Shown here one piece after another: positions 8,303 through 17,679 of a stretch of 64,000 bases of DNA. Location of the stretch: assembly GCF_900155735.1 (NCBI RefSeq), contig NZ_LT707059.1:588193-652192 (forward strand), read 5' to 3'. The stretch is from Intestinibacillus massiliensis. GTDB lineage: Bacteria > Bacillota > Clostridia > Oscillospirales > Butyricicoccaceae. Position 1 is the first letter of the stretch, and each line of letters starts with the position of its first letter. The notes under the pieces were generated by a model. That model had not been told where the DNA came from. It saw only the letters and a list, made by a program, of their open reading frames with translations, and did not search any database. The translations under genes were made by a program, and so were the position numbers.

Positions 8303-8509
8303 ATGGCTGAGATCACCAAAAAGACCACGATCGGCGAGGTACTGGCCCGCGACTTAAAAACCGCGCAGTATTTCCTTGATATGGGCATGCATTGCCTGGG
8401 TTGCCCGTCGTCCCAGGGCGAGAGCATCGAGGATGCGTGCGCAGTTCACGGCACGGATGCGGACGAGCTGGTTGCAAAGCTTAACGCATTTTTCAGCGAA
8501 AGCAAGTAA
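8303..8509 (+). CDS. DUF1858 redox-disulfide domain protein
   Basis: A 68-residue stand-alone DUF1858 protein. Sequence MAEITKKTTIGEVLARD, then FLDMGMHCLGCPSSQGES with the family's CxxC pair (here CLGC), then an alpha-helical end. Related domains are called hybrid-cluster-protein-associated redox disulfide domains and are presumed thiol/disulfide or metal-handling modules. The ATG at 8303 has a perfect AGGAGG 6 bases upstream. The gene is monocistronic, with its own promoter and terminator, pointing to high independent expression. Its partner is not evident here. Confidence 0.88.
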   Translation: MAEITKKTTIGEVLARDLKTAQYFLDMGMHCLGCPSSQGESIEDACAVHGTDADELVAKLNAFFSESK

Positions 8510-8521
8510 GAGCGCTCTTAC

Positions 8522-8549
8522 ATGAGACCGACAAACTTGTCGGTCTCAT
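8522..8549 (+). terminator. rho-independent terminator after the DUF1858 gene
   Basis: 13-bp arms (ATGAGACCGACAA and complement) end in TTTTAT. The hairpin lies only about 30 bases before the next gene's start. Confidence 0.8.
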
Positions 8550-8581
8550 TTTATGTCGGGAAACAGAGGGTAAAAAGGTCA

Positions 8582-9856
8582 ATGAATTATGGGCGGTTAA
8601 AAAACCGTATGTTGCTACGTTTGGGCACGCAGGGGTTTTCAAAGAATTTACTGAACTTTTCGGTTGTGCAGATATTTTTCATTTTTGCTACAACCCTATC
8701 GGACGTCTTTATCAGCGTCTTTTTATTTAAAAGCGGCGGCCAGGATTTTTCCCTGGTAGCCAAGTACAACCTATGCAAGTATTTCCTGGAGGGGACGGGA
8801 TTTACGCTTGCGCTCTATGTCAGCAAATGGCGGAACGTGTTGTTTTCCATGAAGCTGGGCATTTCGTTTTACATATGCGCCTATATCGTGCTCCTGGCCT
8901 TACAGGGGGACGCAAGATACTATTATGTATTGATCGCACTGCTTGTGGGCTTCGGTTCCGGCTGTTATTGGATGGGATACCATACCCTGACGCGCCGCTA
9001 TACCACCCCGCAGAACCGGCAGGCCGCATTTGGCTTTATCAGCCTGACATCCAATGCAATCGCGACAATCGCACCGCCGGTAAGCGGCTTTATAACCAAC
9101 AGTTTTTCCGGGATACAGGGCTATATTGTAATTTTTGCAGTGACGCTGACCATGTTTGTACTCACAGCGCTGTATTCCAACAGGCTCACCTATGAGCAGG
9201 GGGAGAAAATCGAGCCGCACCTGTTGCAGCTTTTACGGCAGCTCCTGCGATACCCCGGTACACGGAACGTTTTATCCGGCGAGATCCTGCGTGGCGTACG
9301 GGACGGCGTGGTGCTGTATTACCTCAACGTCCTGGTCTACTATGCAAGCTCCAATGAAATTTTTGTCGGTATTTGCCTGGCGCTAAAAAACCTGCTGATG
9401 ATCTGGGCGTATGCATATGTCAAACGCTTCCGTTCCTCGCGCGCACGTTGCCGGGCGGCGGTTTTGTCAGGCGTCGGTGAGATCATTTTCCTGTGCATCA
9501 TGCTGGCCACCGGCCTGTTTGGTTCACAGATGAGCAGTATCCTAATTATGCTTTACAGCGTGATTTATATCCTGTTTTATGTGCTTGCTTATAACCACGG
9601 GCAGTTGTCAGTTTATGATACAATGGAATGGGCTGGGCGCATCCGCAATACGGACTATGAAATGGTTACCATCCGCCACTATTTTGCAGAGCTTGGCCGT
9701 ATCGTTGCAATGCTTATACTCATTGCGTTGCCGACTGACCCTATTTACGGCGTGATGCTGCTGATTGTCGGCGGCTGCACCACGATTGCTTCCGCCTTTG
9801 TCTATCGCAAAGGCTCGGAACAGATCCAATCCGACCTATCCCAAAAGGCAGGGTAA
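8582..9856 (+). CDS. major facilitator superfamily-type transporter
   Basis: A 424-residue polytopic membrane protein with about 12 hydrophobic segments and the MFS-like first half (TLSDVFISVFLFKSGGQDF, then SKWRNVLFSMKLGISFYICAYIVLL). The substrate cannot be read from sequence. The start at 8582 is chosen because AAAAAGG sits just upstream and the preceding bases form the DUF1858 terminator; 8609 is an alternative. It is followed after 7 bp by trmK. Confidence 0.8.
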   Translation: MNYGRLKNRMLLRLGTQGFSKNLLNFSVVQIFFIFATTLSDVFISVFLFKSGGQDFSLVAKYNLCKYFLEGTGFTLALYVSKWRNVLFSMKLGISFYICAYIVLLALQGDARYYYVLIALLVGFGSGCYWMGYHTLTRRYTTPQNRQAAFGFISLTSNAIATIAPPVSGFITNSFSGIQGYIVIFAVTLTMFVLTALYSNRLTYEQGEKIEPHLLQLLRQLLRYPGTRNVLSGEILRGVRDGVVLYYLNVLVYYASSNEIFVGICLALKNLLMIWAYAYVKRFRSSRARCRAAVLSGVGEIIFLCIMLATGLFGSQMSSILIMLYSVIYILFYVLAYNHGQLSVYDTMEWAGRIRNTDYEMVTIRHYFAELGRIVAMLILIALPTDPIYGVMLLIVGGCTTIASAFVYRKGSEQIQSDLSQKAG

Positions 9857-9863
9857 GAAAAGA

Positions 9864-10565
9864 ATGCATATACAGTTAACACCGCGTCTCGCGGAAATTG
9901 CCGCCCTTGTGCCGGAAGGCGCAAGGTTGGCAGACGTTGGTACGGATCACGCCTTTTTGCCGCTTTCCCTTTTGCTAAGCGGCAAAATAGAATCGGCGAT
10001 CGCCTCCGACCTGCGCACAGGCCCGCTTGCGCATGCCCGGAAAAATGCAGAGGAATGCGGCTGCTTGGACAAAATATCCCTGCGGCTCGGCGCGGGGCTT
10101 GAGGAAATTGCGGCCGCGGAATGCGATACGGTCACGGTTGCTGGCATGGGCGGTGAAACGATCGCGCAGATTTTGCGCGACGCCCCCTGGTGCAAGGATG
10201 GACGGCATATGCTGATCCTCCAGCCCATGACCATGATCCCCGCATTACGGCAGTTCCTGTGGTCACAGGGTTTTGAAATCCAGAGGGAAGCCATTTGTAC
10301 AGAGGGGTGGCGCACCTATGTGATTTTGTGTGCGGTAGGGACAGGGGGACACACAGCCGGAGTGGGAAAACCGCTGGAAGCCTGTTATTGCTCCAGCGCG
10401 CTGCTGGAAGCGCCCGGCGCCGCCGCGTACCTGCAAACGCTCTTGCGCAGGGAGCGCAATGCACTGGAGGGGATGCTACGGGGAAGGCAGGTTGCCGCAT
10501 CCCGGCTATCCTCGCAAAAGCAGATCGTTCAAAACCTGGAACATGCACTGGAGGGAAAGCTATGA
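9864..10565 (+). CDS. trmK: tRNA (adenine(22)-N1)-methyltransferase
   Basis: A 233-residue class I SAM methyltransferase making m1A22 in tRNA. Motif I is ARLADVGTDHAFLPLSLLLSG, the TrmK signature in which the usual glycine-rich loop reads DVGTDHA. TVTVAGMGGETIAQIL and LILQPMTMIPALRQFLWSQG are also diagnostic, and a C-terminal helical domain follows. Its stop overlaps the start of the Nif3-like gene (ATGA), the same arrangement as trmK-yqfO in Bacillus subtilis, which supports the assignment. Confidence 0.94.
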   Translation: MHIQLTPRLAEIAALVPEGARLADVGTDHAFLPLSLLLSGKIESAIASDLRTGPLAHARKNAEECGCLDKISLRLGAGLEEIAAAECDTVTVAGMGGETIAQILRDAPWCKDGRHMLILQPMTMIPALRQFLWSQGFEIQREAICTEGWRTYVILCAVGTGGHTAGVGKPLEACYCSSALLEAPGAAAYLQTLLRRERNALEGMLRGRQVAASRLSSQKQIVQNLEHALEGKL

Positions 10566-11338
10566 CCACGGTTCAAGATATTTTGACATGCCTGGAGCAC
10601 TTCGCGCCATATGATTTGGCTGAGGGGTGGGACAATTGCGGCCTGATGGCAGGGGATCGGGGGCAGCCCGTGACCCGTGTGCTGTGTGCGCTGGACGTTA
10701 CTGAGGCGGTCATCCAGGAGGCGGCCGCAACCGGCGCCCAGTTGGTTGTCGCACACCATCCGCTGATCTTTACCTCCGTCCACAGCGTGACCGACGACAC
10801 TGCAACCGGGCGCACGCTCCTACAGGCCATCCGCCGGGGGATTTCCATTATCTGCATGCACACCAATGCGGATTGCGCGCCTGGCGGGGTAAACGATGCG
10901 CTGGCAGGCGCGCTCGGCCTGCAGGATATCGAAAATCTCGGGGCGGGGGGAAACGGGCAGCTTGGCCGGGTCGGCCTGTTGCCGGCTGTAATGGAAATCC
11001 CCGCGTTTGCGCAATATGTAAAGGACAGCCTCCATGCAGGCGGCGTGCGGTATGTTTGCGGCAAGTCGGCTGTGCGGCGCGTTGCAGTCGGCGGCGGCGC
11101 GTGCGGCAAAATGATGGATTTTGCAATCGCAAAGGGCGCGGACGCTTTTGTGATCGGGGACTGCAGCTATGATTTGATGCAGCGTGCGGAATCCCTTGGC
11201 CTGACGCTGCTGGATGCTGGGCACTTCCCGACGGAAAACCCCGTCGTAAAAGCTTTTGCAAACGTCATCCAGACACGCTTTCATGAAGTGGAGTGCTTCA
11301 GTTCCTTGCGCCATAAGGACTGCATCCATTTCGTATAA
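10562..11338 (+). CDS. Nif3-like dinuclear metal centre hexameric protein
   Basis: A 258-residue NIF3/YqfO/YbgI family protein; some act as GTP cyclohydrolase I type 2-like enzymes but the physiological role is unsettled. Motifs: LVVAHHPLIF and ICMHTNADCAPGGVNDALA (metal-binding His/Asp), and a C-terminal LLDAGHFPTENPVV. It lacks the large insertion found in B. subtilis YqfO. Start at 10562 is set by the 4-base overlap with trmK. Confidence 0.92.
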   Translation: MTTVQDILTCLEHFAPYDLAEGWDNCGLMAGDRGQPVTRVLCALDVTEAVIQEAAATGAQLVVAHHPLIFTSVHSVTDDTATGRTLLQAIRRGISIICMHTNADCAPGGVNDALAGALGLQDIENLGAGGNGQLGRVGLLPAVMEIPAFAQYVKDSLHAGGVRYVCGKSAVRRVAVGGGACGKMMDFAIAKGADAFVIGDCSYDLMQRAESLGLTLLDAGHFPTENPVVKAFANVIQTRFHEVECFSSLRHKDCIHFV

Positions 11339-11356
11339 AAGGAAAGGAGGCTACCC

Positions 11357-13138
11357 ATGCCTTTAGATGCTGTCTGCCTGCAAGCGGTCGTTCATGAACT
11401 GAACGGAAAAATTGCAGGGGGACGTATAGAAAAAGTCTATCAACCGGAACGGGATGAAATTGTATTGTCCATCCGTGGGATACAAGGCGCGCGGCGGCTG
11501 CTGATATCGACGGCATCCGGCGCATCCCGCATGCATTTTATTGATAACACGCGGGAAAACCCCGCCGCGCCGCCAATGTTTTGCATGTTGCTCCGCAAGC
11601 ATGTACAGGGCGCGAAAATCGCCTCTATTACGCAGCCCGCTTTAGAGCGTATTGCCGTTATCGAGTTGGATACCAACGACGAAATGGGCGTGGCCAGCAA
11701 AAAATATTTGGTTTGCGAACTAATGGGCAATTTCTCCAACATTATCCTCAATGACAGCGACGGGCGGATTATCGACGCACTGCGGCGCGTGGAAGGTGAC
11801 ATGAGCGGTAAGCGGAAGATCCTACCCGGCCTGTTCTATCATATGCCGCCGGTACAGGAAAACAAGCGGAACCCTCTTGAGGTATCCGGGAGTGGCCTGG
11901 CCGCGGCGGCGGCCGGTGCCGAGGACGCCAAAGGGCTGGACAAGTGGCTGTTGGGCTGCTTCTATGGCCTGTCCCCGCTGCTGTGCCGCGAAATTGCATA
12001 CCGCGCGACTGGAGATGCATCCAAGTCGGTCAACACGCTGACAAAGCAGGATTTGGAGACGCTGTCGGCTGTGTTTACGGAGTTTACCCAGCAGGTACAG
12101 GCCTGCGCCGGTACGCCCTGCCTGCTGTCCCGTCTGGAAGATCAAACGGTTTTTGATTTTTCCTCTGTTGAAATCAGGCAGTACGAGGGCATGATGCTGC
12201 GTTCGGCCTTGCCATCCTTTTCGGATTTGCTGTCGGCCTTTTATGAGAAAAAAGGCCGCGCAGAGCGTATGCGCCGCCGTGCGCAGGATATGCTCCGTAT
12301 TATCACAAATGCACGGGACAGGCTGGCGCGTAAGCTCGCCTTGCAGGAGCAGGAACTGGCGCAGACGCAAAACCGCGACACCTATAAGCGGATGGGGGAT
12401 CTGATTACGGCAAACCTTTATCAGTTGGAAAAGGGCGCGCGGACGGCGAAGGTTGTGGATTATTACGCGGAAGGATGTCCGGAAATTGAAATCCAAATGG
12501 ATATCCGCCTGACGCCGCAACAAAACGCACAGCGCTATTTTAAGCGCTACAATAAGGCGAAAACAGCGGAAAGCATGCTGACCGAGCAGATTAAGATCGG
12601 CAATGCAGACCTGCAATACCTTGAAAGCGTGCTGGAGGCGATCGGCGAAGCCGAGAGCGAGCAGGATTTGGCGCAGCTCCGTGAAGAACTGCTGCAGACC
12701 GGTTTCCTGTCTGCAAAACAGAAGCGGGGGCGAAAAAACCATAAACCGGCGCCGGTGAAGGCGATCCCGTTCCATTACCGCACGAGCGATGGTTTTGACG
12801 TTTTTGCAGGGAAAAACAACCTGCAAAACGATATTTTGACCCTCAAGACCGCCTATAAAAACGATATTTGGTTCCATACGCAAAAAATCCATGGTTCGCA
12901 TGTGATCCTGGTCACCGACGGCAAGGAACCGACGGACACCGCTATGACCGAAGCCGCGTGTATCGCCGCCTACCATTCCAAGGCGCGAAACAGCGCGATG
13001 GTACCGGTGGATTATTCTGAGGTACGCAACATCAAAAAGCCCGCCGGGGCAAAACCCGGAATGGTGATATACCATGTGTACAAAACCGCTTATGTCACGC
13101 CGGTGGAAGCCGAAATTGAAAAACTCAGACAAAAGTAA
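11357..13138 (+). CDS. rqcH: ribosome quality-control protein RqcH (NFACT family)
   Basis: A 593-residue cytoplasmic NFACT protein (RqcH/FbpA, bacterial NEMF/Rqc2 homologue) that binds obstructed 50S subunits and recruits tRNA-Ala to add C-terminal alanine tails. N-terminal NFACT-N domain: MPLDAVCLQAVVHELNGKI, GGRIEKVYQPERDEIVLSIR. The central coiled coil spans roughly 300-450. The C-terminal NFACT-R domain contains GKNNLQNDILTLKTAYKNDI and WFHTQKIHGSHVIL. Older annotations call it fibronectin-binding protein. AAAGGAGG precedes the ATG. Confidence 0.95.
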   Translation: MPLDAVCLQAVVHELNGKIAGGRIEKVYQPERDEIVLSIRGIQGARRLLISTASGASRMHFIDNTRENPAAPPMFCMLLRKHVQGAKIASITQPALERIAVIELDTNDEMGVASKKYLVCELMGNFSNIILNDSDGRIIDALRRVEGDMSGKRKILPGLFYHMPPVQENKRNPLEVSGSGLAAAAAGAEDAKGLDKWLLGCFYGLSPLLCREIAYRATGDASKSVNTLTKQDLETLSAVFTEFTQQVQACAGTPCLLSRLEDQTVFDFSSVEIRQYEGMMLRSALPSFSDLLSAFYEKKGRAERMRRRAQDMLRIITNARDRLARKLALQEQELAQTQNRDTYKRMGDLITANLYQLEKGARTAKVVDYYAEGCPEIEIQMDIRLTPQQNAQRYFKRYNKAKTAESMLTEQIKIGNADLQYLESVLEAIGEAESEQDLAQLREELLQTGFLSAKQKRGRKNHKPAPVKAIPFHYRTSDGFDVFAGKNNLQNDILTLKTAYKNDIWFHTQKIHGSHVILVTDGKEPTDTAMTEAACIAAYHSKARNSAMVPVDYSEVRNIKKPAGAKPGMVIYHVYKTAYVTPVEAEIEKLRQK

Positions 13139-13145
13139 TAACGAA

Positions 13146-13179
13146 GCGCCCCCAATACAAAACAATGTATTGGGGGCGC
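13146..13179. terminator. hairpin terminator between rqcH and the SLH gene
   Basis: Perfect 14-bp stem GCGCCCCCAATACA with a 6-base loop, extendable by 5 bp past one mismatch. Confidence 0.75.
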
Positions 13180-13200
13180 CTCGTTATTTACGGAAAGGGA

Positions 13201-13238
13201 AACCGCCCGCCTGCAAGTTTACAGGCGGGCGGTTTTTT
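13201..13238 (+). terminator. second rho-independent terminator
   Basis: 13-bp GC-rich stem AACCGCCCGCCTG with an 8-base loop, followed by TTTTTT. It lies just downstream of the preceding hairpin, giving tandem terminators between convergent genes. Confidence 0.88.
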
Positions 13239-13259
13239 AAGCTGCTGCGTTTTGTGAGA

Positions 13260-16259
13260 TTAGTAAAGGCCGCACAGGATCTTTGCGATTTCCGCCCGGG
13301 TAATGCTGTTCAGCGGGCGGATGGTGCCATCCTCATATCCGCCAATCAGCCCGGCCGCAACAGTATACCGCACATGGTCGGCCGCCCAGTTAGGGATGCT
13401 GCTGTAATCGCTGAAGCTGGTCGTCCCGGCCACATAGCCGCGCGGCAGGCACTTGGATATGACCGTCATGACTTCGGCGCGTGTAATATTGGCATTCGGG
13501 TTGAAGTTGGACTTGCCGGTCTTGGTATCAAGCTGCCCGTTCATAATCCCTGCAGTATAGCAGGCCTTGACCGCACCGGCCGCCCAGTCCGGAACCGAGG
13601 CAGCGTCCGCAAAGGGGAGCCCCTTTGTATCGGACGTATCCAGCCCCAGATATCGTGCCATGATAACGGCAAACTCACTGCGCCGCAGGTTCCGCTGCGG
13701 ATTAAAGTTCTTTGCGCCGTTCGATGTTTCACCCTGGAGCAGGCCGCGGTTTGCTGCAAAATTAATATAACCGTTTGCCCAGTGGGATGCGGTATCAGCA
13801 AAACTGGACGATGCGCTGCTGCCGGCAGTAATGGTGACGCTCTTACGGGCACGGTTGCCGGCGTCGTCGACCGCTTCGATCGTGACTTGGTGCAGGCCTT
13901 CCTGCAGCGCCGGCGTGGTTACAGAGATCGTGCCGCTGGACGCGGAGTAGGTTGCGGAAGACTTTGTGCCGTCCACGTATGCGGCCACATTGGCCGGCCG
14001 CATCACGTAGGTGCCGTTATTCATGGATATGCGCGCCGTCACCGTGGCAGTGCCGCCTGCCGACGCAGTCGCAGGCGCCTGCGTCAGCGTGATGGCAGGC
14101 GCGTCGGTATTGGTCACCGGCGCCTTGCTCATAAGGATATGGTCGAGGTACAACGTCCCTTGCTTCTCGCTGCCCGGCGTAATCTGGATGCCGGTAAGCG
14201 CCTCCGCGTCCTCCGGAACCTTTGCCGTAAGCTGCGTATATTTGCCATTGGACACATCTGCGGACAGCGGGACTGCAATTTCTTCCTTAGTCGCATTTTC
14301 AAAAATCGCGGTCAGCTTGACGCCGTCGGTATCCGCCATTGCCCAAAGGGACAGGTCGGACAGGCCTTCCGTGAGGGCGCGCGGCGTCAGCAGGGTATCA
14401 AAGCTGTCTTCGATCTGATAGGAAACCTGCAGTGCGCCCGTGCCGCGTGCAACCTTATCGTACTGCGTAACGCGCGTCAGCGTCAGGGCGTCGGAACCGC
14501 TTAGCGGCTGTTCCGTTTCAAAATCTGCAACATCCGTCAGCGCCGGGGGATCGCTCATGCCGACATTGATGCTTACGGAAGCGGATATAGAGCCGTATGA
14601 ACAGGTGAGTTTTCCGGAAGCCGGCTTTTCATTTGCCGTGAATACGCCGTTGCCGTCCACCGTACCGATGTCGCCGCTCACCGTCCAGGTGAGCAGGCTG
14701 TCCTTTGCGGCCATCGCCATGTTCTGGTGATACAGCTTGGCGTCGATATCGATCGACTGGCCGCCGCGCAGGGAAGTGGTGGAGATCGCCGACCCGCCGC
14801 TGGACAATTCGATCTTGCCAACGTCCTTGGTCACGCAGAAATTGTGGCTGCCGGTAACGGAACCGTCGGCAGAAGAGCCGGTGACCGTAATCGTACCGGT
14901 TTCTTCGCCTGCGGTATAAATCTGCTGTGCCGCGTCCACCGTACCGCTGGATGCCGTATAGGTCATGCCTGCGGGTAGCGCCGCAGGTTTGTACGCGTTG
15001 TCTGAACCCCATGCTGCAAAATAGGTTTCTGCGCCTGGGATCATATAATAGAAACTGGGGCGCATATGGACGTGGCGCGCCACGCCGTCGCCCGAAGCCT
15101 TATTCACCAGGAAAATGTAATTTGCACAGGCGCGTAAGGAGCCGTCAGAAGGTTTAGATACGACTTCGAGCGCGTCCTGGCCGGGATAGCGCACATTCAT
15201 CGCGGAAGACCCGCCGCCATCCAAGCAGATTACATTATTATAGCCCATGCCCTTAAGTTCGTTGCCAAGCTCCGCCGCCGTCATGCCAACGCTATAGGAG
15301 GACTGGCGGCCATCAATTTCATAGAGCAGGACGGTACCGTCGTCTTTCACGCCCACAGCGGTACGCGGGGAACGGGAAGATCCGCCGTCAATGCCGGAAG
15401 CGGACACCGCCCCATCGACGACGAGGCTTTTGCCGCCGACGGCATAGACGACGTTCGACCAGCGCGTGTCCGGCGCGTTGACGCTCAGTGTCACTTCCTC
15501 GCCGACCGGGTAGTCTACCCAAGTGGCTTGCGTCTTGTCATCAATCGTGAGCACCATTTGGTTGGAGGTGATCGTGGTGGAGCTGTTGCCCGCACCCTTT
15601 GCGACCACCTTCATGGTAACCTTCCCGCCGACACGGACAGGGGTATTATCGATACGCTCCAGGATAATGCTTTTCCCCGAGGTGGAGATATGCGTCTTAT
15701 CGTCATAATTGCTGTCAAGCAGGTAAATACCGGAGCTTGTGCGTGTCTTATTAAAATAGCTGATCCAAACCGTACCGCTCGGGCCGGTGAGGTTCATAGT
15801 AGAGCTCGGCCGCCCGATCACCGCAGTACCGTCCGCCATGAAGCCGACTGCGTACTGCCAGGCGTCCGAACTGATTAGGGTGCCGTCTTTAATGACAAGG
15901 CCGATCGGGATGCTAGTGCCCATTACAAAGAAATCGGCGTTGACGCCGCCAATCACGTTATACCCCTGGTTCTGGAGATAGTTTGCGGCGTTTGTGATCG
16001 TAGCCTTGCTGCCGTAAATGGAGTCGCCTGCATAGGCGATCATCGGGGATACCGTACTGTTCGGCTTATACTCAATATAGTTTGCTTTCTGATACCCACC
16101 GCTGTTGGTGCCCTCCAGGCGGGTATACTGCGCCCCTTCGCCGATCGCATAGGAATAGGCGAAGGAGGAATTGAATGCCGCGCCCACGCCGCTCGTCATA
16201 CAGACGGCGGCACACAGGCAAAGCGCGGCAACACGCTGGAACCTTCGGAAAAAATGCAT
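13260..16259 (-). CDS. secreted SLH-anchored phosphodiester glycosidase family protein
   Basis: A 999-residue surface protein. Residues 1-34 form a Sec signal peptide (HFFRRFQRVAALCLCAAVC...). The catalytic NAGPA/DUF2233-like domain spans about 90-385: GGVNADFFVMGTSIPIGLVI, SPRTAVGVKDDGTVLLYEID and YNNVICLDGGGSSAMN are hallmark blocks. Bacterial Ig-like and carbohydrate-binding-like regions follow. Three SLH repeats end the protein (SSFADTASHWANGYI; FADAASVPDWAAGAV; SFSDYSSIPNWAADHV), each with an ITRAE-type motif, for binding pyruvylated wall polymer. The family cleaves phosphodiester-linked sugars; the substrate is not predictable. ATG 16259 has AGAAGG 8 bases upstream. It lies 31 bp after aroE/K and may be read from the aro operon. 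Confidence 0.9.
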   Translation of the reverse strand: MHFFRRFQRVAALCLCAAVCMTSGVGAAFNSSFAYSYAIGEGAQYTRLEGTNSGGYQKANYIEYKPNSTVSPMIAYAGDSIYGSKATITNAANYLQNQGYNVIGGVNADFFVMGTSIPIGLVIKDGTLISSDAWQYAVGFMADGTAVIGRPSSTMNLTGPSGTVWISYFNKTRTSSGIYLLDSNYDDKTHISTSGKSIILERIDNTPVRVGGKVTMKVVAKGAGNSSTTITSNQMVLTIDDKTQATWVDYPVGEEVTLSVNAPDTRWSNVVYAVGGKSLVVDGAVSASGIDGGSSRSPRTAVGVKDDGTVLLYEIDGRQSSYSVGMTAAELGNELKGMGYNNVICLDGGGSSAMNVRYPGQDALEVVSKPSDGSLRACANYIFLVNKASGDGVARHVHMRPSFYYMIPGAETYFAAWGSDNAYKPAALPAGMTYTASSGTVDAAQQIYTAGEETGTITVTGSSADGSVTGSHNFCVTKDVGKIELSSGGSAISTTSLRGGQSIDIDAKLYHQNMAMAAKDSLLTWTVSGDIGTVDGNGVFTANEKPASGKLTCSYGSISASVSINVGMSDPPALTDVADFETEQPLSGSDALTLTRVTQYDKVARGTGALQVSYQIEDSFDTLLTPRALTEGLSDLSLWAMADTDGVKLTAIFENATKEEIAVPLSADVSNGKYTQLTAKVPEDAEALTGIQITPGSEKQGTLYLDHILMSKAPVTNTDAPAITLTQAPATASAGGTATVTARISMNNGTYVMRPANVAAYVDGTKSSATYSASSGTISVTTPALQEGLHQVTIEAVDDAGNRARKSVTITAGSSASSSFADTASHWANGYINFAANRGLLQGETSNGAKNFNPQRNLRRSEFAVIMARYLGLDTSDTKGLPFADAASVPDWAAGAVKACYTAGIMNGQLDTKTGKSNFNPNANITRAEVMTVISKCLPRGYVAGTTSFSDYSSIPNWAADHVRYTVAAGLIGGYEDGTIRPLNSITRAEIAKILCGLY

Positions 16260-16290
16260 ATAAAATTTACCTTCTTTAAGAACAAAACGC

Positions 16291-17676
16291 TTATATTGAT
16301 TTAATAACACGCTCGATCACCTCGGAAAGGCGAGGGGAGCGGACAGACAAGTCCGACACGCTGTGATAAATATTCTTGCGTGCATTATACAGTTTTTTTG
16401 TTTGCGCAAGCTTATCGCCCTTTTCAAGCAAGGGACGAGTATTGGAATACGAAATATTTTTTACAATACGGTAAAATGGGGTGTCGAGATGGATGAGCAG
16501 ACCCGTGGACTTAACCGTTTGTACATTTTCCGGCCGTAGGACGGCACCGCCACCGAGTGCCAGTACAATTCCGTCCATTTGCGCCAGTTCCGCCAGATAT
16601 TTTGTCTCGAGGTCGCGGAAGTGCGGTTCGCCGAAGCGTTCAAAAATCTCGGGGATTTTCATGCCTTCCTTTTCTTCAAGGTAATGGTCGGCGTCCATAA
16701 ACTTCATCCCGCAGAGCCTTGCGATTTTGCGGCCGGCAGTGGTTTTGCCGCTGCCCATAAACCCACATAGGACGAGGTTTTTCTTGCCGTACTTGTCATG
16801 GAGGCGCTTGACGGCCATTTTACCATATAGGCGGCGCAGGATCGTATCGAGCGCAGCTTCCGGAAAGGTGCGGCCGGTCCAAATGGTCTGCGCGTGCGCA
16901 GCCTGCATCACAAGCATATAGAGGCCGTCCCGGGTCTGTACCTTGCGCCCCGGTGCGAGCCGGATGGTCGAGGTAACCGGCGGATTGTAGATCGCGTCGA
17001 AGACATATTCCGTCTTACGGGGCAGGAAACGGAGCGGGGCAGCGTCTTCACGGGGATACATGCCGAGCGGCGTACCGTTTACCACCACCTGGATATCGCG
17101 CGGGATATGCCGCTTGCTGCAAACGGAAATTTTGCTTTCCGGGAGCGCGGCCTGCAACTGACCGCGCAGTGCCTGCGCTTTTTCCAAGTTGCGCCCGGTA
17201 ATTGTCAGGTGCGCGCCAGCGCGCGCGCAATGATAGGCCATAACGGCCGCCGCGCCGCCGTATCCCAGCAGGAGCACTTTTTTTCCTGCAAGTTCCACGC
17301 CATCTTTTTGCAAAGAGGCCGCAAAACCTAAAATATCTGTGTTGTAGCCTTTGGCTCGTCCGCCTGTAAAGGCAACAGTGTTTACAGAGTTTAAATCCCG
17401 CGCGCCGTCATCAATGGCATCCAGCAACGGGATTACCGCTTTTTTATGCGGGATGGTGAGGTTAATGCCCGCAAGTTTTTCCTTGGCTAGGGAAAAAGCT
17501 TCTTTTAAGTGTTCCGGCGGGACCGCGACGCCGATATAGCCTGCATCCGTTGCGTCGGTTTCAAATAAGGCGGCGTGCAGTTCGGGGCTCATCGTGTGCC
17601 CCAGCGGCCATCCGAACAATGCGTAAGTGGGCTTGGCCGGTTTAAACTGCTGGAACTCTTCAAACGAAAGCAGCAT
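16291..17676 (-). CDS. bifunctional shikimate dehydrogenase / shikimate kinase (AroE-AroK fusion)
   Basis: 461 residues carrying two successive shikimate-pathway enzymes. Residues 15-280 are shikimate dehydrogenase: YALFGWPLGHTMSPELHAALF (substrate site), INLTIPHKKAVIPLLD with the catalytic Lys, and VLLLGYGGAAAVMAYHCARA for NADPH. Residues 295-461 are shikimate kinase: NLVLCGFMGSGKTTAGRKIA (P-loop), MDADHYLEEKEGMKIPEIF, and LALGGGAVL. The fusion makes shikimate from 3-dehydroshikimate and phosphorylates it. A GGGAGG site precedes the ATG. It lies directly after aroA in the operon. Confidence 0.95.
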   Translation of the reverse strand: MLLSFEEFQQFKPAKPTYALFGWPLGHTMSPELHAALFETDATDAGYIGVAVPPEHLKEAFSLAKEKLAGINLTIPHKKAVIPLLDAIDDGARDLNSVNTVAFTGGRAKGYNTDILGFAASLQKDGVELAGKKVLLLGYGGAAAVMAYHCARAGAHLTITGRNLEKAQALRGQLQAALPESKISVCSKRHIPRDIQVVVNGTPLGMYPREDAAPLRFLPRKTEYVFDAIYNPPVTSTIRLAPGRKVQTRDGLYMLVMQAAHAQTIWTGRTFPEAALDTILRRLYGKMAVKRLHDKYGKKNLVLCGFMGSGKTTAGRKIARLCGMKFMDADHYLEEKEGMKIPEIFERFGEPHFRDLETKYLAELAQMDGIVLALGGGAVLRPENVQTVKSTGLLIHLDTPFYRIVKNISYSNTRPLLEKGDKLAQTKKLYNARKNIYHSVSDLSVRSPRLSEVIERVIKSI

Positions 17677-17679
17677 GCC

